Below are positions 33,170 through 40,802 of a DNA stretch of 64,000 bases, in pieces. The notes beneath the pieces were generated by a model that ran no database searches, was not told the origin of the DNA, and saw nothing but the letters and a program-made list of their open reading frames with translations. The stretch is from the NCBI RefSeq assembly GCF_002749615.1, contig NZ_CP024201.1, positions 3,701,001 to 3,765,000 of the forward strand, written 5' to 3'. The translations under genes and the position numbers were made by a program. Each line of letters opens with the position of its first letter. Positions within the stretch are counted from its first letter, which is position 1. This DNA is from Caulobacter mirabilis (GTDB taxonomy: Bacteria > Pseudomonadota > Alphaproteobacteria > Caulobacterales > Caulobacteraceae).

Positions 33170-33862
33170 GTGAGCGGCAGCGACAGACATCTGCTGGTGG
33201 TGGACGACGACGACCGGATTCGCGACCTGCTGAAGGAGTTCCTGGCCCGCAGCGGGTTCCGCGTGACCGCAGCTTCGGACGCCGCCGCCGCCTCGCGCCT
33301 GATCGACACGCTCGACTTCGACCTCATGGTGCTCGATGTGATGATGCCGGGCGAGGACGGGATCAGTTTCGCCGGCCGCCTGCGCGAGCGCGGCGACTCG
33401 GCCGGCGCGACGCCGATCCTGATGCTCACCGCCCGCGGCGAATCGGGCGACCGCATCGCCGGCCTGACCGCAGGGGTCGACGACTATCTGGCCAAGCCCT
33501 TCGAGCCGCAGGAACTGCTGCTGCGCATCGAGGCGATCCTCCGTCGCGCCGGGCCGCGCAGCAGCGGACCGACCGTCCTGGGCCTGGGCGCCTGCAGCTT
33601 CGACATCGAACGCGGCGAACTGACCCGCGACGGCGCGCCGATCCGTCTGACGGAGGCCGAGGTCGAACTGATGCGCCGCCTGGCGCAGTCCGCCAACGTC
33701 GCCGTCGACCGGCTGGAGCTGGCCCGCGACACCGCCGACATCACCGGCCGTGCGGTCGATGTCCAGGTCACGCGCCTGCGCCGCAAGATCGAGGACGATC
33801 CGAAGAACCCGCGCTACCTGCAGACCGTCCGGGGCGTCGGCTATCGCCTGGCGCCGGACTGA
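33170..33862 (+). CDS. OmpR-family response regulator, PetR-like
   Basis: 230 residues. The receiver domain has acidic residues 12-15, the phospho-accepting D56 in VLDVMMPGEDG and the Lys of YLAKPF. The C-terminal winged helix (VQVTRLRRKIEDDPKNPRYLQTVRGVGYRL) is the OmpR/PhoB effector. It sits between the MarR-like gene (3 nt) and the kinase gene (19 nt), so a three-gene regulatory operon is very likely. The kinase is the obvious phosphodonor. Confidence 0.93.
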   Translation: MSGSDRHLLVVDDDDRIRDLLKEFLARSGFRVTAASDAAAASRLIDTLDFDLMVLDVMMPGEDGISFAGRLRERGDSAGATPILMLTARGESGDRIAGLTAGVDDYLAKPFEPQELLLRIEAILRRAGPRSSGPTVLGLGACSFDIERGELTRDGAPIRLTEAEVELMRRLAQSANVAVDRLELARDTADITGRAVDVQVTRLRRKIEDDPKNPRYLQTVRGVGYRLAPD

Positions 33863-33881
33863 TGGGGACCATCCGTCCGTC

Positions 33882-35222
33882 ATGAAGGTCAGGGCCCTCA
33901 AGATCTTCATCCCGCGACAGGTGAAGCGCTGGCTGCCGACTTCGCTGTTCGGGCGCAGCCTGCTGATCATCGTGCTGCCCGTCGCGCTGATGCAGATGGT
34001 CGTCACCTGGATCTTCTTCGACGCCCACTGGCAGACGGTGACCAGTCGCCTGTCCGACGGCCTGGCCGGCGACATCGCCTGGGCGGTGGAGAGCTATCAG
34101 GAGGACCCGCCCGCCCTGCCCAAGATCGCCGAGCGAGCGGAGCGGTCGATGTCGCTGTCGATCGTGCTGATCGAGGACAAGAAGCTGCCGCCGCAGCGGC
34201 CGGCTTCGCTGTACGCCCCGCTCGACAGGGCGCTGGACAAGGCCCTGTCCGACAAGCTTGACGCGCCGTACTGGTTCGACACCGTCCGCTTCCCGGCCTA
34301 TGTCGACATCCGCGTACAGGTGAAGGACGGCACGCTGCGGATCATCGCGCCGCGCGAGCGCGCCTACGCCACCCAGGGGCATATCTTCGTGTTCTGGATG
34401 GCGGCGGCGACCCTGCTGCTGACCACGATCGCCATCCTGTTCATCCGCAACCAGGTCCGGGCCATTGAACGCCTGGCCGACGCGGCGGAAGCCTTCGGCA
34501 AGGGCGGCGACGTCGACGAGTTCAAGCCCTACGGCGCCCGCGAGGTTCGCCAGGCGGCGCAGGCCTTCATCGCCATGAAGAACCGGATCGTCCGCCATAT
34601 CGACCAGCGCACCGCGATGCTGGCCTCGGTCAGCCACGACCTGCGCACGCCCCTGACCCGGCTGAAGCTTGAGCTGGCCCTGGCGGAGCCGTCGAAGCGG
34701 GTCGAGGCCATGAAGACCGACCTGGCCGAGATGGAGCACATGATCGACGGCTACCTGGCCTTCGCCCGCGGCGAGGAAGGCGAGGTGCTTGAGCCGACCT
34801 CGCTGAAGGACCTGATCGCGGAGGTCGCCGAAGGCGCCGTCCGCGCCGGCGCCAGGGTGACCGTCGAGGCCGACCCAGAACTGGTCCTGCCGGTGCGGCC
34901 CAACGCCCTTAAGCGAGCGCTGTCGAACCTGGTCATGAACGCGGCCAGCCACGGCGACCAGGTGGCGGTCTCGGTCGCCTCGACGCCGGCCGGCGGGGTC
35001 GAGATCGTCGTCGACGACGACGGACCGGGCATTCCCGAAGCGCGGTACGAAGAAGCTTTCCGCCCCTTCAACCGGCTCGACGAGTCGCGGAACCAGAACG
35101 AAAAGGGCGTCGGCCTGGGCCTGGCCATCGCCCGCGACGTGGCCCGTGGACACGGCGGCGACATAACGCTGGATCGCTCGCCGCTGGGCGGACTGAGGGC
35201 GGTGGTCAGGCTGCCGGGTTAA
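33882..35222 (+). CDS. Sensor histidine kinase, EnvZ-like
   Basis: 446 residues from ATG 33882. Membrane segments at about 26-47 and 167-188 flank a periplasmic sensor. Then come a HAMP linker, the H-box SVSHDLRTPLTRLKLELALA with H252, and the ATPase domain with N box (LVMNAASHG), DDDGPGIP and GVGLGLAIARDV. It phosphorylates the PetR-like regulator encoded just upstream. The stop codon interlocks with that of proC on TTAA (35219-35222). Confidence 0.94.
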   Translation: MKVRALKIFIPRQVKRWLPTSLFGRSLLIIVLPVALMQMVVTWIFFDAHWQTVTSRLSDGLAGDIAWAVESYQEDPPALPKIAERAERSMSLSIVLIEDKKLPPQRPASLYAPLDRALDKALSDKLDAPYWFDTVRFPAYVDIRVQVKDGTLRIIAPRERAYATQGHIFVFWMAAATLLLTTIAILFIRNQVRAIERLADAAEAFGKGGDVDEFKPYGAREVRQAAQAFIAMKNRIVRHIDQRTAMLASVSHDLRTPLTRLKLELALAEPSKRVEAMKTDLAEMEHMIDGYLAFARGEEGEVLEPTSLKDLIAEVAEGAVRAGARVTVEADPELVLPVRPNALKRALSNLVMNAASHGDQVAVSVASTPAGGVEIVVDDDGPGIPEARYEEAFRPFNRLDESRNQNEKGVGLGLAIARDVARGHGGDITLDRSPLGGLRAVVRLPG

Positions 35223-36004
35223 CCCAGCTCCTTCGACCGCCGCACGGCCGCGGCCACGGCCTTCTCGAGCAGGGGGCCGAAGCCGTCGTCGGCCATCAGG
35301 ACCTCAAGCGCGGCCTGGGTGGTGCCGCCCGGCGAGGTCACCTGGCGGCGCAGTTCGGCCGGATCCTCGCCGCTGGCGTTCAGCAAGGCCGCGGCGCCGG
35401 CGATCGTGGAGCGCGCCAGGGTCTTGGAGACGTCCTCCGACAGCCCCGCGGCGACGCCGGCCGCCTCCAGCGCCTCGACGAAGGCGTACAGGTAGGCCGG
35501 GGCTGAACCCGACACGCCGGTCGCGGCGTGCATCAGATCCTCGTCGTCCAGGTCGGCGACGCTGGCCACTGGCGCGAACAGCGCGTGCGCGCGGGCCCGC
35601 GCGTCGGGGTCGGCGGCGTAGAGGCTGGCGGTCCCCTGCCCGATCGCCACCGCCGTGGTCGGCATCACGCGGGCGACATGACGGCCGCCGAAGGCCCGGG
35701 AGATGTCGGCGGCCGAGACGCCGGCGGCGATCGAGACGATCACGGCGTCAGGAGCCAGATGCGGCGCAGCCTGGGCCGCCGCTTCACGCCAGAGCTGAGG
35801 TTTCACCGCCAACAGCACGGTCTTGGCGCGACCGAGCTCCTCGTCCGGCGGATTGACCGCCAGACCGGCCAGGGCCTGCAATTCGGTCGTCGGATGGGGA
35901 TCCCGCACCATCAGGTCGGACAGGGCGAAAGCGCCGGCCTTGCGCCAGCCGTCGATCAGCGCGCCGCCCATGCGGCCGGCGCCCAGAAGCAGGATCGGGG
36001 TCAT
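35219..36004 (-). CDS. proC: Pyrroline-5-carboxylate reductase
   Basis: 261 residues. The N-terminal Rossmann motif is LLLGAGRMGGALIDGW. VLLAVKPQ, ARVMPTTAVAIGQG and the dimer-domain signature (ALLNASGEDPAELRRQVTSPGGTTQAALEVL) confirm ProC. It reduces pyrroline-5-carboxylate with NADPH in the last step of proline synthesis. It is last in a minus-strand series with a YbjN protein and UbiK. Confidence 0.95.
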   Translation of the reverse strand: MTPILLLGAGRMGGALIDGWRKAGAFALSDLMVRDPHPTTELQALAGLAVNPPDEELGRAKTVLLAVKPQLWREAAAQAAPHLAPDAVIVSIAAGVSAADISRAFGGRHVARVMPTTAVAIGQGTASLYAADPDARARAHALFAPVASVADLDDEDLMHAATGVSGSAPAYLYAFVEALEAAGVAAGLSEDVSKTLARSTIAGAAALLNASGEDPAELRRQVTSPGGTTQAALEVLMADDGFGPLLEKAVAAAVRRSKELG

Positions 36005-36013
36005 GCGACCAGT

Positions 36014-36520
36014 CTACGCCTGTCCGACGGTCTCGAACATGCAGGCGGCCATCGCCTCGTCGGGGGACTTGGCGCCGGCGAGCAGGAAGTCGAAGGCCGG
36101 GTAGAAGCGATCCGCCGCCTCGACCGCCGCGTCGATCATCGAGGCCGCCTGGGCCAGCGTCGGGCGTTCGCCGCCCGGCAGGCTCATCGAGTGGCGGAAG
36201 ACGATCTCGCCGTCCTCGGCCCAGACCTCGAAATGGCCCAGCCAGACGCGCTGGTTGATCAGCGACAGCAGTTCATAGGCCGCCGGGCGCTTGGTCTTGG
36301 GCGCGCTGCGACCGATCGACAGGCAGAGCTGGAGGCAGTCGGCTTCCGGCCGCCAGGCGAACCAGAGTTCGTAGTCCTTCCAGTCGCCGCTGAGGGCGAA
36401 GGCGAGGTCGCCGTCCTCGGTGCGGTCGAAAGTCAGGTTCTCCGCCGCCAGGACGTGTTCGACGATTTCCAGCGGATCCAGAGCCAGCAGGGCGTCGTCT
36501 TCTTCGGGATGCGTGTCCAT
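36014..36520 (-). CDS. YbjN-domain protein
   Basis: 168 residues from the ATG at 36520; a GTG 15 codons upstream is less likely. The fold is that of the YbjN/type III secretion chaperone-like family: DLAFALSGDWKDYELWFAW, LQLCLSIGRSAP, LLSLINQRVWLGHFEVWAEDGEIVFRHSM and a late AADRFYPAFDFLLAG. The family is common in alphaproteobacteria next to proC, and its molecular role is unknown. It ends 9 nt before proC starts. Confidence 0.87.
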   Translation of the reverse strand: MDTHPEEDDALLALDPLEIVEHVLAAENLTFDRTEDGDLAFALSGDWKDYELWFAWRPEADCLQLCLSIGRSAPKTKRPAAYELLSLINQRVWLGHFEVWAEDGEIVFRHSMSLPGGERPTLAQAASMIDAAVEAADRFYPAFDFLLAGAKSPDEAMAACMFETVGQA

Positions 36521-36645
36521 AAGGCCTATAGCTCCCCCGGTTCGCGACCGGGGCGGGGTAAGCACCCGGCGGCAGCGGCGTCCTGAAATTGGAGCCTAGA
36601 CTGCTTCGCGCCGGGCGTAAGGGGTGTTCTTGTCGAGGGCGAGCC

Positions 36646-36894
36646 TTACTCGCCCTTCTTGGCGCCGCTCTTGGACGCACCGGCTTTCAGCTCGGCCACC
36701 TCGGCGCGCAGCGCGGCGATCTCGGCCTTAAGGGCGTCCAGGTCGTCGCGACGCACGAGGTCCATCTCGGCGACGAAGCGGTCGGCCTGGGCGCGGAAGG
36801 CGGTCTTGGCCTCCTCGCCGGCGCTCTGGGCGACGCCCATCGCGGCCGTGGCCAGCTTGGCGAATTCGTCGAGGATCGGGTTCTGAGTGTGCAT
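36646..36894 (-). CDS. ubiK: Accessory factor UbiK family protein (BMFP domain)
   Basis: 82 residues from ATG 36894. The N-terminal amphipathic helix (NPILDEFAKLATAAMGVAQSAGEEAKTAFRAQ is the diagnostic part) is followed by a coiled coil LVRRDDLDALKAEIAALRAEVAELK. UbiK promotes ubiquinone synthesis and binds lipids. It is first in the series ubiK, ybjN-like, proC and is divergent from lgt. Confidence 0.88.
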   Translation of the reverse strand: MHTQNPILDEFAKLATAAMGVAQSAGEEAKTAFRAQADRFVAEMDLVRRDDLDALKAEIAALRAEVAELKAGASKSGAKKGE

Positions 36895-37014
36895 CAATGG
36901 GTCCTGGCGGGACGCCGAACAGGCGTCAACACCTCCTTAATATGGGAAACCGGGGGTGAAAGCGAAGAGGATCGTCGCTATCACAGGACAACCTGTCCAC
37001 AAGACGAGGCGCCC

Positions 37015-37851
37015 GTGCCCTTTCCAGACTTCGATCCGGTGCTCATCCACATCGGCCCGCTGGCCATCCGCTGGTACGCCCTGGCCTATGTCGCCGGCAT
37101 CCTGCTGGGCTGGCGCTACGCCGTCCGGCTCGTGAAGACGCCCCGGCTGTGGGGCGACCAGAAGCCGACCGCCACGCCGGAGCAGATCGACGACCTGATC
37201 CTGTGGCTGACTCTCGGCATCATCGTCGGCGGCCGGCTCGGCTACATCCTGTTCTACTACACCAGCACCCTCTGGGAGGCGCCGCTCTCGATCTTCAAGA
37301 TCTGGGAAGGCGGCATGAGCTTCCATGGCGGCCTGCTGGGCGTGATCGTGGCGATGATCTTCTTCGCCCGCGCCAACAAGATCGACCTGTTCAAGCTCGG
37401 CGACCTGGTCGCGCCGGCGGTTCCGTTCGGCGTGTTCTTCGGCCGGATCGCCAACTTCATCAACGGCGAGCTGTGGGGCCGCCAGACCACCGCCCCCTGG
37501 GGCGTGATCTTCCCCGCCGGCGGCCCCTATCCCCGCCACCCGAGCCAGCTCTACGAAGCCCTGCTGGAGGGCGTGCTGCTGTTCGTCATCCTGTGGTTCG
37601 CGGTCCATAAGAAGCTGTGGCTGCAGCGGCGCGGCGTCGTCGCCGGCCTGTTCCTGGCCGGATACGGCCTGTTCCGCCTCTCCCTGGAATGGGTGCGCGA
37701 GCCCGATCGCCAGATGCCCGAGTTCCTGCAGTCCTTCCTGACCATGGGGATGCTGCTGTCGCTCCCCATGCTGCTCTTCGGCGCCTGGATGGTCTGGCGT
37801 GGCCTGAAGGAACCCATCGCCCCCGCCGTCCCCGAGAAGGCCGAAGCCTAA
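37015..37851 (+). CDS. lgt: Prolipoprotein diacylglyceryl transferase
   Basis: 278 residues with a GTG start at 37015. About seven membrane segments. Signature stretches: GGRLGYILFYY, EGGMSFHGGLLG, FFGRIANFINGELWGR and HPSQLYEALLEG. Lgt moves diacylglycerol from phosphatidylglycerol to the lipobox Cys of prolipoproteins, such as the entericidin-type lipoprotein at 52246-52380. The next gene starts 9 nt later. Confidence 0.96.
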   Translation: MPFPDFDPVLIHIGPLAIRWYALAYVAGILLGWRYAVRLVKTPRLWGDQKPTATPEQIDDLILWLTLGIIVGGRLGYILFYYTSTLWEAPLSIFKIWEGGMSFHGGLLGVIVAMIFFARANKIDLFKLGDLVAPAVPFGVFFGRIANFINGELWGRQTTAPWGVIFPAGGPYPRHPSQLYEALLEGVLLFVILWFAVHKKLWLQRRGVVAGLFLAGYGLFRLSLEWVREPDRQMPEFLQSFLTMGMLLSLPMLLFGAWMVWRGLKEPIAPAVPEKAEA

Positions 37852-37860
37852 GACACGACC

Positions 37861-38928
37861 ATGAGTTTGCTTGACCGACTGAAGGCGGAGATCGCGGCGA
37901 CCGGCCCGATCTCCGTCGCCGAGTACATGACCCGCTGCCTGCATGACCCGCAGGACGGCTACTACGCCACCCGTCCGGCCCTGGGCGAAGCGGGCGACTT
38001 CATCACCGCGCCGCTGATCAGCCAGATGTTCGGCGAGCTGCTGGGCCTTTGGGCCATCGAGACCTGGAGCCGCCTGGGCAAGCCGGCCGCGTTCCGGCTG
38101 GTCGAGATGGGGCCCGGCGACGGGACGCTGATGAGCGACCTGTTGCGGGCGGTGCGGCTGGTCCCCGACTTCGTCGCGGCCGCCGACCTGTGGCTGATCG
38201 AAACGTCCGGCCCGCTCGTCGCGGCGCAGAAGGACAGGCTGGCCGGCGCCGCGCTGACGCCGCGCTGGGCGGCCTCGATCGAGGAGCTCCCCGCCGGCGC
38301 GCCGGTGATCCTGATCGCCAACGAACTGCTCGACTGCCTGCCCGCGCGGCAGTTCGTCCAAGCCGGCGAGGACGGCTGGGTCGAGCGGCTGGTGGGCTTG
38401 GGTCCCGACGGCGAGCTGGCCTATGGCCTCGCTCCGGCGCCCGACGGCGCGACGCCCACGCCGGGCGGCATGATCCTGGAGGTCTCCGCCGCACAGGAGG
38501 CCCTGGGCGCGACGCTGGGTGGCCTGATCGCCCGCGAAGGCGGGGCGGCGCTGCTCATCGACTACGGCCGCGACAAGCCGGAGTTCGGCGACACCCTCCA
38601 GGCCCTGCGACGGCACGAGAAAGTCGATCCACTGACCTTCCCCGGCGAGGCTGACCTGACCGTCTACGCCGACTTCCCGACCGTGCGCGACGCCGCCCGT
38701 CAGGCCGGCGCCCGCGCGACCGACGCCATGCCGCAGGGTCTGTTCCTCGGCATGCTCGGGATTCAGCATCGGGCCGAGGCCCTGATGGCCGCCCGCCCCG
38801 ACCGCGCCGAGGTGGTCCGCCGTCAGCTGGCGCGCCTGGTCGCGCCCGACCAGATGGGCGAGTTGTTCAAGGTCGCGACCATCCACTCGGACATGCTGAT
38901 CCCGGTCGGTTTCGAGGCCCAGGAATGA
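37861..38928 (+). CDS. SAM-dependent methyltransferase, MidA/NDUFAF7 family
   Basis: 355 residues. N-terminal family block ISVAEYMTRCLHDPQDGYYATR, then the SAM site LVEMGPGDGTLMSDLLR and the conserved ANELLDCLPARQF. Mitochondrial relatives methylate an Arg of a complex I subunit during assembly; bacterial members are little studied. It lies between lgt (9 nt) and pgeF (4-nt overlap), clearly one operon. Confidence 0.9.
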   Translation: MSLLDRLKAEIAATGPISVAEYMTRCLHDPQDGYYATRPALGEAGDFITAPLISQMFGELLGLWAIETWSRLGKPAAFRLVEMGPGDGTLMSDLLRAVRLVPDFVAAADLWLIETSGPLVAAQKDRLAGAALTPRWAASIEELPAGAPVILIANELLDCLPARQFVQAGEDGWVERLVGLGPDGELAYGLAPAPDGATPTPGGMILEVSAAQEALGATLGGLIAREGGAALLIDYGRDKPEFGDTLQALRRHEKVDPLTFPGEADLTVYADFPTVRDAARQAGARATDAMPQGLFLGMLGIQHRAEALMAARPDRAEVVRRQLARLVAPDQMGELFKVATIHSDMLIPVGFEAQE

Positions 38929-39701
38929 GCAAGCTTCCTACCCTGCACAGCCCGCTTCTGTCGGCTCTGCCCGGCGTGAAGCACGCCTTCTTCACCCGTC
39001 AGGGCGGCGCGTCGAGGGGCGTCTACGACAGTCTCAACATCGGCCGCGGCTCCAAGGACGAACCAACCGACGTCGAGGAGAACCGCCGCCGGGTCGCCGA
39101 CTGGTTCGGCCTGATGCCCGACGCGCTGAACACCTGCTACCAGATCCATTCCGCCAAGGCCGTCGCGGCGGAAGCCCCCTGGGGAGCCTATCGCCCACAA
39201 GCCGACGGCGTCGTCACCAACTGGCCGTCCATCGCCTGCGGAGCCCTGGCCGCCGACTGCGCGCCGGTGTTGCTGGCGGACGCGGAGGCCCGGGTCGTCG
39301 GCGCCTGCCACGCCGGCTGGCAGGGCGCGCTGGGCGGCATCGTCGCCGGCACGGTGGAGCAGATGGCCCGCCTGGGCGCCAATCCCGCCCGCATCGTCGC
39401 GGCCGTTGGCCCCTGTATCGGCCAGGCGTCCTACGAGGTCGGCCTGGAGTTCCTCGAGCGGTTCGAGGGCGAGCGTCCCGGTTCGGCGAAGTTCTTCGCC
39501 CCCGGTCAGGCGGTCGACAAGCGCCAGTTCGACCTCCCCGGGTTCGTGCTGGAGCGGTTGGCCGAGGCGGGTGTGGCCCAGGCGGAGTGGGTCGGCCGCG
39601 ACACCTGCGCCGAGCCGGACTGGTTCTTCTCCAACCGCCGGGCGTTCAAGCAGGGCGAGCCGGACTACGGCCGCCTGGTCAGCGCGATCATGCTGACCTG
39701 A
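38925..39701 (+). CDS. pgeF: Peptidoglycan editing factor / laccase-domain protein PgeF (YfiH)
   Basis: 258 residues. Family hallmarks: FFTRQGGASRGVYDSLNIG at the N-terminus, QIHSAKAV, CGALAADCAPVLLAD, GACHAGWQGALGGI and AVGPCIGQASYEVG, which supply the His and Cys metal ligands. PgeF removes wrongly built peptidoglycan precursors in E. coli; homologues are also called polyphenol oxidases. It overlaps the methyltransferase gene by 4 nt. Confidence 0.94.
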   Translation: MSKLPTLHSPLLSALPGVKHAFFTRQGGASRGVYDSLNIGRGSKDEPTDVEENRRRVADWFGLMPDALNTCYQIHSAKAVAAEAPWGAYRPQADGVVTNWPSIACGALAADCAPVLLADAEARVVGACHAGWQGALGGIVAGTVEQMARLGANPARIVAAVGPCIGQASYEVGLEFLERFEGERPGSAKFFAPGQAVDKRQFDLPGFVLERLAEAGVAQAEWVGRDTCAEPDWFFSNRRAFKQGEPDYGRLVSAIMLT

Positions 39702-39754
39702 ACCCAGCCGGGTCCTCGCGCGTTCTAGGCGCAGGACTAGGCTGGAGGATCCCG

Positions 39755-40717
39755 GTGGCGCGCAAGCGGCCGAAGGGGGTGCTTGAGATCGGTTGGGCGT
39801 GTTTCGAGTCGGCGGCGACCGGCCGGATCGAGCACGTGCCCACCGCCGTCTGCTATCCGGAGACGCTCGTCCGCAGGACCAGCGTGCAGGCCGGCGGCGG
39901 CCACGCCTGGCGTATTTCCGCCCTGACCACGCCCCGCAAGCGCGCCGCGCCCTGGAAGATCGTGGTCGTTACGGGCGCGCCGAGCTGGGCCGAGTACTGG
40001 GCGCCCGTGCTGGCCGCCCTGCCCGCCAACCGCGAGATGCTGGTCGTCGACCGCCCCGGCTTCGCGGGCAGCGAGCCGGTCGAGTATGTCGGCGACATCC
40101 GCGTCCAGGCCGCCGCCCTGGCGCCCCTGCTGGAGACCGCTCCCGGTCAGCGGCTGATGCTGGTCGGCCAATCCTACGGCGCCGCGATCGCCGCGCTGAT
40201 GGCCGCCGCCGCGCCGCGACGAGTGCGCAGCCTGGTCCTACTCTCCGGCTACTTCGGCGAGTCCGGCCCAACCGCCAAGCGGCTGGTCGACTGGGGCTCC
40301 AAGCTCCTCGCCTTCATTCCGCGTGACCTGAAAAACGCCGTGCGCGAGGTCGCCGGCCAGCCGTCGCAGATCGAGCATCTGCACCGGGCGCTGGAACAGG
40401 CGACGATGCCGGTCCACCTCATCCACGGCACGCGCGACGACTTCGCGCCGCTGGCCGCGGCGGAGCGGCTGTTCGCCCGTATCGCTCACCGGAGCGACGC
40501 CCGTTTCCAGACGGTCGAAGGCGCGGATCATTTCCTCAATGACGGCCCGCCGGACGATCTGCTGGCGCTGCTGGAAGCCTGCCTGCCCGCCCGCGGATCG
40601 GAGCTTTCGATCTGGCTGCGCGAGGCCCGGGACCAGGTCAACCGCCGCCTGGCCGCCTTGCGCCGCCGCATCGCGCCGCATTCCGCCCGGGACGCCGCGC
40701 ACGCGCCCGTGACCTGA
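39755..40717 (+). CDS. Alpha/beta hydrolase
   Basis: 320 residues from the GTG at 39755, which has CTGGAGGA before it. The nucleophile elbow is LVGQSYGAAIAAL (Ser). The acid in IHGTRDDFAPL and the His in GADHFLNDGP complete a plausible triad. The N-terminal 60 residues are unlike standard members, and the last 40 are Arg-rich. It starts 53 nt after pgeF on the same strand and may be the last gene of the lgt operon. Substrate unknown. Confidence 0.82.
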   Translation: MARKRPKGVLEIGWACFESAATGRIEHVPTAVCYPETLVRRTSVQAGGGHAWRISALTTPRKRAAPWKIVVVTGAPSWAEYWAPVLAALPANREMLVVDRPGFAGSEPVEYVGDIRVQAAALAPLLETAPGQRLMLVGQSYGAAIAALMAAAAPRRVRSLVLLSGYFGESGPTAKRLVDWGSKLLAFIPRDLKNAVREVAGQPSQIEHLHRALEQATMPVHLIHGTRDDFAPLAAAERLFARIAHRSDARFQTVEGADHFLNDGPPDDLLALLEACLPARGSELSIWLREARDQVNRRLAALRRRIAPHSARDAAHAPVT

Positions 40718-40802
40718 GCGGGACGCATCCAGTCCGCCCGCCGCGCGTTGGCATACCCGTACCGGGCGCGGGCCTCCCCGTCTGCGTCCAACGGGGACCG
40801 TC

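Noticed and set aside
36637..36655. GGGCGAG/CTCGCCC hairpin with TTCTT at the ubiK stop codon, as a terminator
   Set aside because: The T-rich side is on the plus strand where no gene ends; on the minus strand, where ubiK ends, no U-tract follows.
40755..40775. Sigma-54-like TTGGCATACCCGTACC before the glycosyltransferase gene
   Set aside because: The -12 element lacks the TTGC core, so it does not fit the sigma-54 consensus.
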